DNA of 64,000 bases from an uncultured beta proteobacterium (GTDB taxonomy: Bacteria; Pseudomonadota; Gammaproteobacteria; Burkholderiales; SG8-41). Location of the stretch: positions 310,001 through 374,000 of the forward strand of contig CAISYC010000068.1 of assembly GCA_903889565.1 (NCBI GenBank). Direction: 5' to 3'. This document shows positions 45,642 through 53,631 of this stretch, piece by piece. Position 1 is the stretch's first letter; every line of letters starts with the position of its first letter. Under the pieces are notes generated by a model, which saw only the letters and a program-made list of their open reading frames with translations, was not told the origin of the DNA and ran no database searches. The position numbers were made by a program, and so were the translations under genes.

Positions 45642-46532
45642 TCAGATCGACGGGGCAGCCGCGAGTTCGACTGCAACCGGCGCCAGTTCGACACGCGGTT
45701 GGGTCACCGCTTCGGCGGCCCGCGTTGCGGCCGGTTCTGCCGCATCGCCGCTGCTCGGTTTGACCGGCTCATCCAGTTCCGTGCGCGGCTTGACCTTCAG
45801 CTCGGGAATGTCTTCCTGATCCCTTTCCGGCGGTGGATTGCCGTCGTAAACCAGGTTGCGGCGGCGCTGCAGATAGGCGTCGCGCTGGAATTCGTAAGGA
45901 TCAAGCGCCGCTTCTTCGAGAATCTTGGTCGAATCGAGCAGGTTGGCGCGCAGATTGACGATCGACAGGCCCCACAGCGAATTGCGTGTCGGCACGTGGT
46001 CGCGCCAGATCCACTTGATCGGATCGACCTTGAAGTCGACGAAGGTGCCGACGACATCGCGGAAGGAACTCGGCCCGAACAGCGGCACCTGCAGATAGGG
46101 GCCATCGGCGACGCCCCAGCGGCCGAGCGTCTGGCCGAAATCTTCCTTGTGTTTTTCGAGGCCGATCTCGGTGCCGACGTCGATCAGGCCGAGCACGCCG
46201 ACCGTGGAATTCACGGCGATGCGGCCGGTGTCCGACAAGGCGTCGCCGAACTTGCCCTGGAGCAGGTCATTGAGCGCGGTCAGAACATCGTAGAGATTGC
46301 TGAAAAAATTGGTGACCCCGGTGCGCACGAATTGCGGCAACACAGTCTTATAGACCGTCGCCACCGGTTTCATGATCACCTTGTCCAGCGTGTCATTGAC
46401 CTGATAGATCGCGCGATTGACCGGTTCGAGCGGATCGCGCGGGTTGTTGGTGCTGGCGCACCCCGAAACCAGCATCAATGCGACAAGGCCCGACAGCAGA
46501 GGTTTGCGTAGAAGAGCGGTTAATTTGGACAT
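45642..46532 (-). CDS. mlaA: Outer-membrane lipoprotein MlaA (VacJ)
   Basis: 296 residues. The lipoprotein signal ends LMLVSGC (Cys about 24). The MlaA core follows: DPLEPVNRAIYQVNDTLDKVIMKPVA, split over residues 32-57, and a GYFGLGP-like segment DGPYLQVPLFGPSSFRDVVG. MlaA removes misplaced phospholipids from the outer leaflet of the outer membrane. The ATG at 46532 is chosen because the signal peptide starts there. The last 45 residues are a low-complexity Pro/Ala/Glu tail beyond the usual length. No other mla genes are adjacent. Confidence 0.85.
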   Translation of the reverse strand: MSKLTALLRKPLLSGLVALMLVSGCASTNNPRDPLEPVNRAIYQVNDTLDKVIMKPVATVYKTVLPQFVRTGVTNFFSNLYDVLTALNDLLQGKFGDALSDTGRIAVNSTVGVLGLIDVGTEIGLEKHKEDFGQTLGRWGVADGPYLQVPLFGPSSFRDVVGTFVDFKVDPIKWIWRDHVPTRNSLWGLSIVNLRANLLDSTKILEEAALDPYEFQRDAYLQRRRNLVYDGNPPPERDQEDIPELKVKPRTELDEPVKPSSGDAAEPAATRAAEAVTQPRVELAPVAVELAAAPSI

Positions 46533-46828
46533 TATGGGTGAGGGGCTGTCGCTGAATTCCGGTGACTCGATTATAACAATGATTTTCCGGCAAAAACAAT
46601 GGATGTGGCGGCAGAACAACAGGTCAAAACGGGTCCTGTTCCGGCGCCCCGATTCCGCCGTGTTGCAGGGGCCGGCGGGCCGGCGATTGCGTTAGCACGA
46701 CTGCATAACGGCAGAGCGACGCCATTTCTGCAGGTACGGGACCCGCGCGCTGTGCATTTGCGAGCGCCGTGTCATACTTGGCGCGCCGGAAATATTCCGG
46801 CGTTCGCAAGCGCCGGGTGTGCGCCCCC
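46533..46828. other. Intergenic region between mlaA and the DegT gene
   Basis: About 300 bp divergent gap with no convincing gene on either strand. It should contain promoters for mlaA (reverse) and the aminotransferase (forward). I see no clear consensus boxes, hairpin or repeat; base composition is a little less GC-rich near 46540-46620. Confidence 0.5.
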
Positions 46829-47965
46829 ATGAATCGCATTCCGTTGTTGATCCCCGAATTGCCGAGCGTCGCCGAGCTGCAGCCCTACCTCGAACGCATC
46901 GATGCGGCGCGCTGGTATTCGAATTTCGGCCCGCTGTGCCGCGAATTCGAAGGCGCGCTGGCCGGCATGTTCATTGCAAAAAACGCGCAGCCGGTGCGGG
47001 TGACGACGGTCAGCAGTTGCACGCTGGGCCTCGAACTGGCGCTGCGCGCGCTGGATCTGGCGCCCGGTTCGCAGGTTCTGCTGCCGGCGCTGACTTTCGT
47101 CGCCAGCGCAACCGCGGTGGTACGCGCAGGCCTGGTACCGGTGGCGGCCGATGTCGATCCGCAGTCGTGGCTGCTGACGCCCGAAATCGCGCGCGCGGCC
47201 TGTGCGCGCTATCCGCTCGCCGCGATTCTGCCGGTGACGACCTTCGGCTGCCCGCATGAGATGGACGGCTGGGACCGTTTCAGCGCCGAGTGCGGGCTGC
47301 CGGTTGTGATCGACGCCGCCGGCGCCTTCGGCAATCAATGGCAGACAGGGCGCGCGACCCTGGTGTTCAGTCTGCACGCGACCAAATCCCTCGCTGCGGG
47401 CGAAGGTGGCGTGGTCGTCAGCCGCGACGAAAAACTCGTCGCTCGCGTGCGTCAACTGTCCAATTTCGGCATCAACCTCGACCCCGCAGCGGCGCTGCCG
47501 GTGGGGCAGGTCGATGTGCCGGGCACCAACGCCAAATTGTCCGAATACCATGCCGCGGTCGGTCTCGCCAGCCTGGCGAAATGGCCGCTGCTGGCAGGCA
47601 AGGCGCGCACACTCGAAGAGCGTTATCGCGGCTTGATCGATGGCGTCGCCGGGCTTGGCGCCGTGTGGCAACAAAGGCCTGCGGCGACGCTCCGCACGCT
47701 GTTGTGCATACGCGTCCGCTCCGCCGCCCTGCGCGCGGCCATCGAAGCGGACTGCGCCGGCGCCGCCATTGAAACGCGGCGCTGGTACCTGCCGCTGATC
47801 AACCAGCACAAGGGGTTTGCCGGCATCGAAACCTGCGGCGCGCTGCCGGTGGCCGCAGCACTTGCCGCCGATTTGATCGGCCTGCCGTTTCACGGCCGGC
47901 TGGAAGCGGCCGACCTCGATCGAATCACCGGCGTGCTGGCACAGGCGGCGCGGCAGCAAGCCTGA
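46829..47965 (+). CDS. DegT/DnrJ/EryC1/StrS family PLP aminotransferase
   Basis: 378 residues. The PLP lysine is Lys186 in SLHATKSLAAGEGG, the pyridine-nitrogen Asp is Asp162 in VVIDAAGAFG, and the N-terminal TTVSSCTLGLELALRALDL is family-typical. Such enzymes aminate NDP-4-keto or NDP-3-keto sugars. No sugar nucleotidyltransferase or dehydratase is in the window, so the ketosugar would have to come from elsewhere. The start is the ATG at 46829. The gene points towards the end of the reverse glycan-like operon (28 bp from the acyltransferase stop), so it belongs by context but is transcribed separately. Confidence 0.75.
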   Translation: MNRIPLLIPELPSVAELQPYLERIDAARWYSNFGPLCREFEGALAGMFIAKNAQPVRVTTVSSCTLGLELALRALDLAPGSQVLLPALTFVASATAVVRAGLVPVAADVDPQSWLLTPEIARAACARYPLAAILPVTTFGCPHEMDGWDRFSAECGLPVVIDAAGAFGNQWQTGRATLVFSLHATKSLAAGEGGVVVSRDEKLVARVRQLSNFGINLDPAAALPVGQVDVPGTNAKLSEYHAAVGLASLAKWPLLAGKARTLEERYRGLIDGVAGLGAVWQQRPAATLRTLLCIRVRSAALRAAIEADCAGAAIETRRWYLPLINQHKGFAGIETCGALPVAAALAADLIGLPFHGRLEAADLDRITGVLAQAARQQA

Positions 47966-47993
47966 GCCGTGCATCGGCGCCATTGCCTGCGCG

Positions 47994-48614
47994 TCAGCCG
48001 CCGTAGACGACGATCGGTTCGTCGTAACGCGGATCGAACACGGTCTTCGCAGCAATGTCTTCGCGGTAGACGCCGGCAATCCCGAGTTCGCAGTTGCGAC
48101 CGATCTTCGTGCCGGGCGCGACGATCACGCCTTCGCGCAACGTGCAATGCATGCCGATCTCCGCATGGTCGGCGAGTCGCACGCCGAGCCCGATCCAACA
48201 TGACGACTTGATGCGCACGCCGGCGCCGATCAGCGCGCCGGCATGCACGACGCTGTTGTATTCGACGCTGGAGCCGGCGCCGATGACGGCGCAGTCGCCG
48301 ACGTAACAGCTGGGGCCGAGTCTGACGCCGGCGGCGACCATCGCGCGCGGGCTGACCAGCGCAGGCATGTGCAGACCGCGTTCGATCGCGGCCTGGAATA
48401 TTTCCAGCCGGCTGAAGTTGCCGAAGGTCTCGTCGAAGGCCACGAATACCTCGGCATCGCGGTCGATCGCATCGAGCGCGGACCAGTCAAACCCGTAATC
48501 GGCGCGCTGGCAGATCTCGACGCGCGCCGGCGCCGCGTCCGGTTGGACCGCGCTCCAGGTCGCCATGGCGATGTCCAGCATCGGGCCGCGCCCGATGACG
48601 AATCTAGAACTCAC
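47994..48614 (-). CDS. NeuD/PglD-like hexapeptide acyltransferase (module 1)
   Basis: 206 residues. The N-terminal region (1-85) is the small alpha/beta domain found before hexapeptide repeats in PglD/NeuD-type sugar N- or O-acetyltransferases, here divergent (FVIGRGPMLDIAMATW). Residues about 90-190 are left-handed beta-helix hexapeptides (VRLGPSCYVGDCAVIGAGSSV and on). A His in VVHAGA could act as the base. The 5' end overlaps the Rieske gene by 11 bp, so the two are coupled. It is paralogous to the protein at 49747. Last gene of the reverse operon. Confidence 0.7.
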   Translation of the reverse strand: MSSRFVIGRGPMLDIAMATWSAVQPDAAPARVEICQRADYGFDWSALDAIDRDAEVFVAFDETFGNFSRLEIFQAAIERGLHMPALVSPRAMVAAGVRLGPSCYVGDCAVIGAGSSVEYNSVVHAGALIGAGVRIKSSCWIGLGVRLADHAEIGMHCTLREGVIVAPGTKIGRNCELGIAGVYREDIAAKTVFDPRYDEPIVVYGG

Positions 48615-49740
48615 CGCCGTTCTCCATCAGGTCCATGTACCAGCGTTCGATCAGCCGGTTGGATGCTTCGAAGGCGCCTTGATTGCCCTGCGGCGCATCG
48701 TCGTGCAAACCCGCCTGCACGGACTCCATCACACGCACGTCCTCGCCGACCACCAGCTTGCTGCCATGCATCAGGGCGAGCAGCACCGTGCTCGAATACG
48801 GATACGGCCGGCGCTTCTTCGCGGTCATCCAGTAAATTTCGATCGCGGTGCGGTCCGGTGCGAGCGGCACGTGGTGTTCGATGGTGAACGCATGGCCGCC
48901 GTCGCCGGAGGCGATATGCAGATTGGGGAAGGCCAGCCAGTTGTAGTAGGCGTCGTCGCTGCCCCAGCGCTCGACCATGCCGCGCCATGCATAGGGCGCG
49001 ACCCCGCGCAATGGCGCATCGCGTCCTCCCCAACTGAAGCGCCGCAGCAGATCGCGGCCCGCGCCGGGCGCGGGTTCGGCATCGGCGTCGATCACCAGTG
49101 CTTCATCGACATTGCAGATGAAGTCAACCGATCTGGCGAGCGTCTGCGCGTGCACGAAGCGCGGATGATTGGCGTCGCGCAGGTTCTCGTAAGCAAGTTT
49201 CCAGTTGAAGCGTCCCGTCCAGGTGGTCGTGATGACTTCGCCGTCGTAGGCGTTCGAACTCGATTCCAGCGAGGCGATGAAACCGGCGTCGAACTGCTGC
49301 TCGAACGGAATCGGCTCCGCATTCATGTTGATGAAGACGAGATTGCCGACGGTTCGCAGCGCAAAGCTGCGCAGACACATGCCGGCGCGCTCGGCCGTCG
49401 AAAACCGGTAGAGTTCGTCGTGCAGCGGAATATTGGCCGGTGCGCCCGCCTTGTCGTAACCCCAGCCGTGATAGCGGCACAGCAGGGGTCTGCGCCCGGC
49501 GCGCTCCCACTGCAGTTTGGCGCCGCGGTGCAGGCAGAGGTTCTCGAATGCGCGCAGCTCGCCGTCGAAATTCTGGATCACCACCGGCACGCCGCAGACT
49601 TCGCGCGTGATGAATGCATTATGTTCGCCGAGCATGGTCTTGAGGCCGGCAAACTGCCAGACGCGGCGGAACAGCCGTCCGCGCTCGCGCGCAAACCATT
49701 CCTGCGATCGATAGGCTGCCGGCGGCATGCGTGAGCGCAT
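48604..49740 (-). CDS. Rieske non-heme iron oxygenase, alpha-subunit type (module 1)
   Basis: 378 residues. The Rieske cluster ligands are Cys69-x-His71 (NLCLHRGAKL) and Cys88-x2-His91 (LLCRYHGWGY). The mononuclear-iron motif is ENLRDANHPRFVH, with bridging Asp189 and ligands His192 and His197. It is therefore a complete oxygenase component expected to hydroxylate, demethylate or desaturate a C-H position with O2. No ferredoxin or reductase gene lies in the operon. The start is 6 bp after the previous stop; an in-frame ATG at 49728 is possible. It is a paralogue of the protein at 50397. Confidence 0.8.
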   Translation of the reverse strand: MRSRMPPAAYRSQEWFARERGRLFRRVWQFAGLKTMLGEHNAFITREVCGVPVVIQNFDGELRAFENLCLHRGAKLQWERAGRRPLLCRYHGWGYDKAGAPANIPLHDELYRFSTAERAGMCLRSFALRTVGNLVFINMNAEPIPFEQQFDAGFIASLESSSNAYDGEVITTTWTGRFNWKLAYENLRDANHPRFVHAQTLARSVDFICNVDEALVIDADAEPAPGAGRDLLRRFSWGGRDAPLRGVAPYAWRGMVERWGSDDAYYNWLAFPNLHIASGDGGHAFTIEHHVPLAPDRTAIEIYWMTAKKRRPYPYSSTVLLALMHGSKLVVGEDVRVMESVQAGLHDDAPQGNQGAFEASNRLIERWYMDLMENGGEF

Positions 49741-49746
49741 TCGGCT

Positions 49747-50400
49747 TCAGCCCGCGGTTCCGGCCTGCTTGCGCGCAGAACCGTAGATGCGTACCGGGAG
49801 TTCGAACAGCGCATCGATATAAGTCCGTTCGGCGATCGGCTCCGCATAGTGGCCGGGGCGTTCGATTGAACTGAACCGGCCCACTTCGACGCCGGCGCCG
49901 ATGCGCACGTCGGCGCCGATCACGCAATGCGTGCCGATTTTCGCGCGCGCGCCGACGCTGGCCGCGGCGCCGACCCAGCCATGCGCCGCCAGTTCGGCCG
50001 CGCCAAGCACGAGCGCGCGGGTGCCGACGAAGGTGTTGTGGCCGATGCTCGAGCGCGCTTCGATTACCGCACCGGCGCCGATCCAGACGTTCTCGCCCAA
50101 TTTTGCAGTCGCATCGACGATCGCGGACGGATGTATCAGCGTGCAGAAACGGCGCCCGCCGAGGCGCAAGCGCGCGTAGACATCGAAACGCGCGAAATTT
50201 AGTGCGCTCTGGTCGAGTGCCGCAAAAACGCGCGGCTGCGGGGACGCAGCAGCGAGGCGCTCCTCGAACGGCGTTGCAATGGCAGCGGGGGACTCGAGGC
50301 GCACCACATGAAGCACAGTATCAGGCTCGATCGCCGGCCATGCCGCGGCGATGGTCTCGAAGATGTCGCCGCAGCCGATCAGCCACAGTTCGCCGCTCAT
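49747..50400 (-). CDS. NeuD/PglD-like hexapeptide acyltransferase (module 2)
   Basis: 217 residues from the ATG at 50400, which overlaps the Rieske stop (ATGA). The N-terminal domain begins GELWLIGCGDIFETIA, a nucleotide-binding-like start. Hexapeptide repeats run from about residue 90 (FCTLIHPSAIVDATAKLG) to 195. The DQSALNFARFDVY stretch aligns with DETFGNFSRLEIF of the 47994 protein, and both end in a VxIYG motif, showing common descent. Probable acetyl- or acyl-transferase to an amino or hydroxyl group of a sugar; the donor could be acyl-ACP from this operon. Confidence 0.7.
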   Translation of the reverse strand: MSGELWLIGCGDIFETIAAAWPAIEPDTVLHVVRLESPAAIATPFEERLAAASPQPRVFAALDQSALNFARFDVYARLRLGGRRFCTLIHPSAIVDATAKLGENVWIGAGAVIEARSSIGHNTFVGTRALVLGAAELAAHGWVGAAASVGARAKIGTHCVIGADVRIGAGVEVGRFSSIERPGHYAEPIAERTYIDALFELPVRIYGSARKQAGTAG

Positions 50401-51500
50401 GCCGCCCCCGCGATCTGGCGGGCGTAGATGCGCGCCGAATCGACGAGCCTCGACTCGTAGACGCCATGCCGCGCGCGCGTGTCCTGCGTGTGCAGCGATT
50501 GCTGCAGCCGCTCGAGCAGGATGATGTCCTCGTCGAGCACGCGTTTTTCGCCCTTCATGTGTCCCCACAGGATCGCAGGCAGGGCCGGAATGCGCTTGCG
50601 CTCGCGCGCCACCATCAGTGTAAACAGCACGTCGGTGCGCTCGGGCGCAACCGGATCGAACTGCTGGATCAGGAAAACGTAACCGGCCAGCGAGATGAAA
50701 TTGATGTTCGGATAGAGATAAAAATTGTAATAGTTGTCGGTGTCGCCGAAACGCTCGACCATGGCATGCCAGGCTTGCGCGTCCAGCTTGTACGTCGAGC
50801 GCGTCGAGAAGCTCAGATCGCTGACATCGGTGGCCGGCGGCCGCGCCGGCACGGCGGCATCCGCCGCTGCGGTCATGCCGGGCAGCAGGGGCAGGAAGGA
50901 GCGCGGATGAACGTAGGGCACGTGGTTGGTGTCGAGAACGTTTTCCCAGTTGAGCTTCCAGTTGTAACGCGCCGGAATGCGCGCGAATGCGGCATCATTT
51001 GAGAAATGGGCCGAAATTGCCTCCAGTTCAGCAAGGAGTTCCGGGGTGAACTGGGTTTCGAGCGGCGCCGGCGAAGCGGCGAGATTGACGAACACGAAAT
51101 TGCCCACCGTGCGCAGCGCGAAACGCTGCAGGCACAGTTGCCCGCGCTCGGCGGCGGAATAGCGATACAGCGCGTCCTCCTGCGGGATCGAACGCACCGT
51201 GCCGTCATCGCCGTAAACCCAGCCGTGATAGCGGCAGGCGAGGCGCCGCTGCCCGTAGTCCTCGAACTGAAGCGGCATCTGACGGTGCGCGCAGCGGTTT
51301 TCAAACGCGCGCAGTTCGCCACCGCAATTCTGGATCACCACCGGCACGCCGCCGATCGTGCGCGTCAAAAAAGCATCGGGTTCGGCGAGCAGCTGTTTGA
51401 TGCCGGCGAAAATCCACAGCTTGCGGTAGATGTGCTGCTGTTCGGCGCGAAAGATGCCCGCGTCGAAATAGTGTTCCGGCGAGAGGATCGACTCGCTCAT
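50397..51500 (-). CDS. Rieske non-heme iron oxygenase, alpha-subunit type (module 2)
   Basis: 367 residues. Rieske ligands: Cys70-x-His72 (NRCAHRQMPL) and Cys89-x2-His92 (LACRYHGWVY). Iron site: ENVLDTNHVPYVH, Asp190, His193, His198. The C-terminal catalytic domain contains YNFYLYPNINFISLAG, aligned with YNWLAFPNLHIASGDG of the other Rieske protein, so the substrate pockets are related but not identical. ATGA overlaps join it to acyltransferases on both sides. The electron-transfer partner must be encoded elsewhere. Confidence 0.8.
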   Translation of the reverse strand: MSESILSPEHYFDAGIFRAEQQHIYRKLWIFAGIKQLLAEPDAFLTRTIGGVPVVIQNCGGELRAFENRCAHRQMPLQFEDYGQRRLACRYHGWVYGDDGTVRSIPQEDALYRYSAAERGQLCLQRFALRTVGNFVFVNLAASPAPLETQFTPELLAELEAISAHFSNDAAFARIPARYNWKLNWENVLDTNHVPYVHPRSFLPLLPGMTAAADAAVPARPPATDVSDLSFSTRSTYKLDAQAWHAMVERFGDTDNYYNFYLYPNINFISLAGYVFLIQQFDPVAPERTDVLFTLMVARERKRIPALPAILWGHMKGEKRVLDEDIILLERLQQSLHTQDTRARHGVYESRLVDSARIYARQIAGAA

Positions 51501-52123
51501 TTGAAGCTGAGCGGCTTTGCGGGGTTGCCGAACATGGTGACGCCCGCCGCGACATTGCGGATAACGACGCTGCCGGCGCCGATGACGGCGCCGTCGCCGA
51601 TGCGCACGCCCGGCAGGATGGTGGCATGCGGGTGGATCACCACATCATTGCCGATGCAGGCGCCGCCACCCACGAAAACGAAGCTGCCGATCTGCACGTA
51701 CGATCCCACCGTAACGTCGTGGCCGATGATCGTCGTCGACAGAATGGTCACAAAATCGCCGAGCACCGAGTCGGCGCCCACCGTTGCGCGCAGTTCGAAA
51801 ATGCAGCCGCGGCCGAAAGTCACGCGCTCGCCGAAATTGACATCGGGCCGCAGGCTGATGAAATCGGCGCCCTTGGCGAGCAGGGGGGCGGCGTATTTGC
51901 GCCGCTGTGCCGGGCTGCCCAGCGCGCAGAGAAAAATGTCGCCCTCGATAATATCGTAAGTCATCGGGTCGCCGACAACCGGCGCGGCGGTGCCGCCGAG
52001 CTCGGGGCGGCTGTCGAGGAATCCCTTGATCTGCCATTGTTTGCCGCAGGCGCTGTCGCCGCGGGCGAGGCCCAGTACGGTGCGCCCGTAGCCGCCCGCG
52101 TTGATGATGAGAAGGTTGTTCAC
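51497..52123 (-). CDS. NeuD/PglD-type sugar acyltransferase
   Basis: 208 residues from a GTG at 52123 with AGGAG 5 bp upstream. The N-terminus LLIINAGGYGRTVLGLARG is the PglD/NeuD nucleotide-sugar-binding start, closer to characterised enzymes than the two other hexapeptide proteins here. Hexapeptide repeats (residues about 95-195) include IGHDVTVGSYVQIGSF, and the C-terminal GNPAKPL is the usual end of sugar O/N-acyltransferases. The usual catalytic His is in TTIIGHD. Predicted to acylate the amino sugar formed by a DegT enzyme. Confidence 0.75.
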   Translation of the reverse strand: MNNLLIINAGGYGRTVLGLARGDSACGKQWQIKGFLDSRPELGGTAAPVVGDPMTYDIIEGDIFLCALGSPAQRRKYAAPLLAKGADFISLRPDVNFGERVTFGRGCIFELRATVGADSVLGDFVTILSTTIIGHDVTVGSYVQIGSFVFVGGGACIGNDVVIHPHATILPGVRIGDGAVIGAGSVVIRNVAAGVTMFGNPAKPLSFK

Positions 52124-52132
52124 GGCATCTCC

Positions 52133-52885
52133 TTAAAAGGTAACGCCGCCGTCCATGCTGAATTCGACACCGGTCAGCTTGCGGCTGGCGTCCGAGAGCA
52201 GATACAGGCAGGCGAAGGCGATGTCGTCGGGTGCGCCGATGCCGAGCGGATAACGCGATTTCTGCCCTTCGAACCAGCCCGGATCCTCGGTGATCAGATT
52301 GGTTTCCACCAGTCCCGGACACAGACAGTTGGCGCGCATGCCGCGCTTGGCGATTTCCAGCGCGAGACAACGCATGGTGCCGATCAGCGCGGCCTTGGAG
52401 CCGGAGTAAATACCGACGCCGACCGTGCCGATGTGCGCAGCGATCGACGACATGAAAATAATCGAGCAACGGTCCTGCAACGCATTCTTGTAGAGCAGGC
52501 GCTGGGTCAGCAGCACGGGCGCTTCGTAATTGATCTGCATGACCTGGCGCAGGAATTTTTCGCTGGCCATGCGGATCGGCGACAAACCGCGCACCCCGGC
52601 GCTGTGCACCACGCCGTCGAGCGCTCCGCAGCCGTCGGCCAGTTCGCGCAGCGCTTTGGCATCGACGAGATCGGCCGCAATCGCGCGGTGTCCCGCGCCC
52701 GGCATCGCGGCCACCGCCGCGTCGAGCCGGGCAGCGTCACGCGCGGTGGCGATGACACGCGCGCCCGCTTCGGCGCAACGCACCGCCACCGCGCGTCCGA
52801 TGCCCGACGACGCGCCGGTGACGAGCACGGTTTTTCCGGCGAGTCCGTAGGGTGTGGCAGCGACGTCGATGGGCGCGTAGGTCAT
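52133..52885 (-). CDS. SDR-family oxidoreductase, FabG-like
   Basis: 250 residues. NAD(P) motif TGASSGIG (residues 23-30), a NAG-like SAG (95-97), and catalytic Ser147, Tyr160 and Lys164 (FMSSIAAH, YSGSKAAL). A C-terminal LTGVEFSMDGGVTF is FabG-like. In this setting it could reduce a 3-oxoacyl-ACP made by the adjacent KASIII to a 3-hydroxyacyl-ACP, or act on a sugar carbon. It overlaps the next SDR by ATGA. The two SDRs share VNYEAPVLLTQRLL-type sequence and are tandem duplicates. Confidence 0.8.
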   Translation of the reverse strand: MTYAPIDVAATPYGLAGKTVLVTGASSGIGRAVAVRCAEAGARVIATARDAARLDAAVAAMPGAGHRAIAADLVDAKALRELADGCGALDGVVHSAGVRGLSPIRMASEKFLRQVMQINYEAPVLLTQRLLYKNALQDRCSIIFMSSIAAHIGTVGVGIYSGSKAALIGTMRCLALEIAKRGMRANCLCPGLVETNLITEDPGWFEGQKSRYPLGIGAPDDIAFACLYLLSDASRKLTGVEFSMDGGVTF

Positions 52886-53631
52886 TGCCGCAGGTGCAGG
52901 GAGTGTCCGCCGTCGATATTCAGCGTGGAACGGGTCACCCAGCGGCTGGCATCGGCCAGCAGGTAGGCGATGCCATGGGCGATGTCCTCAGGCGCCGAGA
53001 TGCCGAGCGGAAACAGTTCGTGGTTGCCGGCGAACGACGTGACGCCGTCGAGCGCGGCGTACATCGGCGTATCGACATAACCGGGCGCCACGCAGTTGGC
53101 GCGCAGCCCCTTTTTCGCATGTTCGCTTGCGATGGTGCGAACCGTGCTGACCAGCGCGGCCTTGGCGCCGGCGTAGGCGCCGGTGGCCAGAGGCGAGAGA
53201 TGGGCGGCGGTGGCGGTGACGTAGACGAGCGAGGCGCCCGTTTTCAACTTGCGGCGCGCCAGCAGGCGCTGCGTCAGCAGCACCGGCGCTTCGTAGTTGA
53301 CGGCGAGCATGGCGCGCAGATGGTCGGCATCGGCCATGCGCATGGGACGCATCGCCGCGGCACCGGCGCTCATGACGACGCCGTCGAGTTCGGGGCAGAA
53401 ATCAACCAGCGCATCGCGCGCATCCGCCTTCAACAGATCGGCCGCGAATTGCCGGTGGCCGCTGTTCGCCAGCAGCGCGCAGGTCGCGGCGAGTTGTTCT
53501 TTGTTGCGGCCGGTCAGAATGATGGTCGCGCCGAGCCGCGACGCGGCGATCGCGGCGGCCTGCCCGATACCGGACGACGCGCCCGTGACGAGGATCGTTT
53601 TTCCCTCCAGGCTGAAGGGATTGAAGCTCAT
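52882..53631 (-). CDS. SDR-family protein lacking the catalytic Ser
   Basis: 249 residues from the ATG at 53631. NAD(P) motif TGASSGIG (17-24). Tyr153 and Lys157 (YAGAK) are kept, but at the position of the catalytic Ser the sequence is Thr-Ala-Thr (139-141), with Ala140 aligned to Ser147 of the neighbouring SDR. Activity may be weak, use a nearby Thr, or be lost. The C-terminus VTRSTLNIDGGHSLHL is FabG-like. ATGA overlaps connect it to the KASIII and to the second SDR. Either the pair performs two reductions or one supports the other. Confidence 0.75.
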   Translation of the reverse strand: MSFNPFSLEGKTILVTGASSGIGQAAAIAASRLGATIILTGRNKEQLAATCALLANSGHRQFAADLLKADARDALVDFCPELDGVVMSAGAAAMRPMRMADADHLRAMLAVNYEAPVLLTQRLLARRKLKTGASLVYVTATAAHLSPLATGAYAGAKAALVSTVRTIASEHAKKGLRANCVAPGYVDTPMYAALDGVTSFAGNHELFPLGISAPEDIAHGIAYLLADASRWVTRSTLNIDGGHSLHLRQ

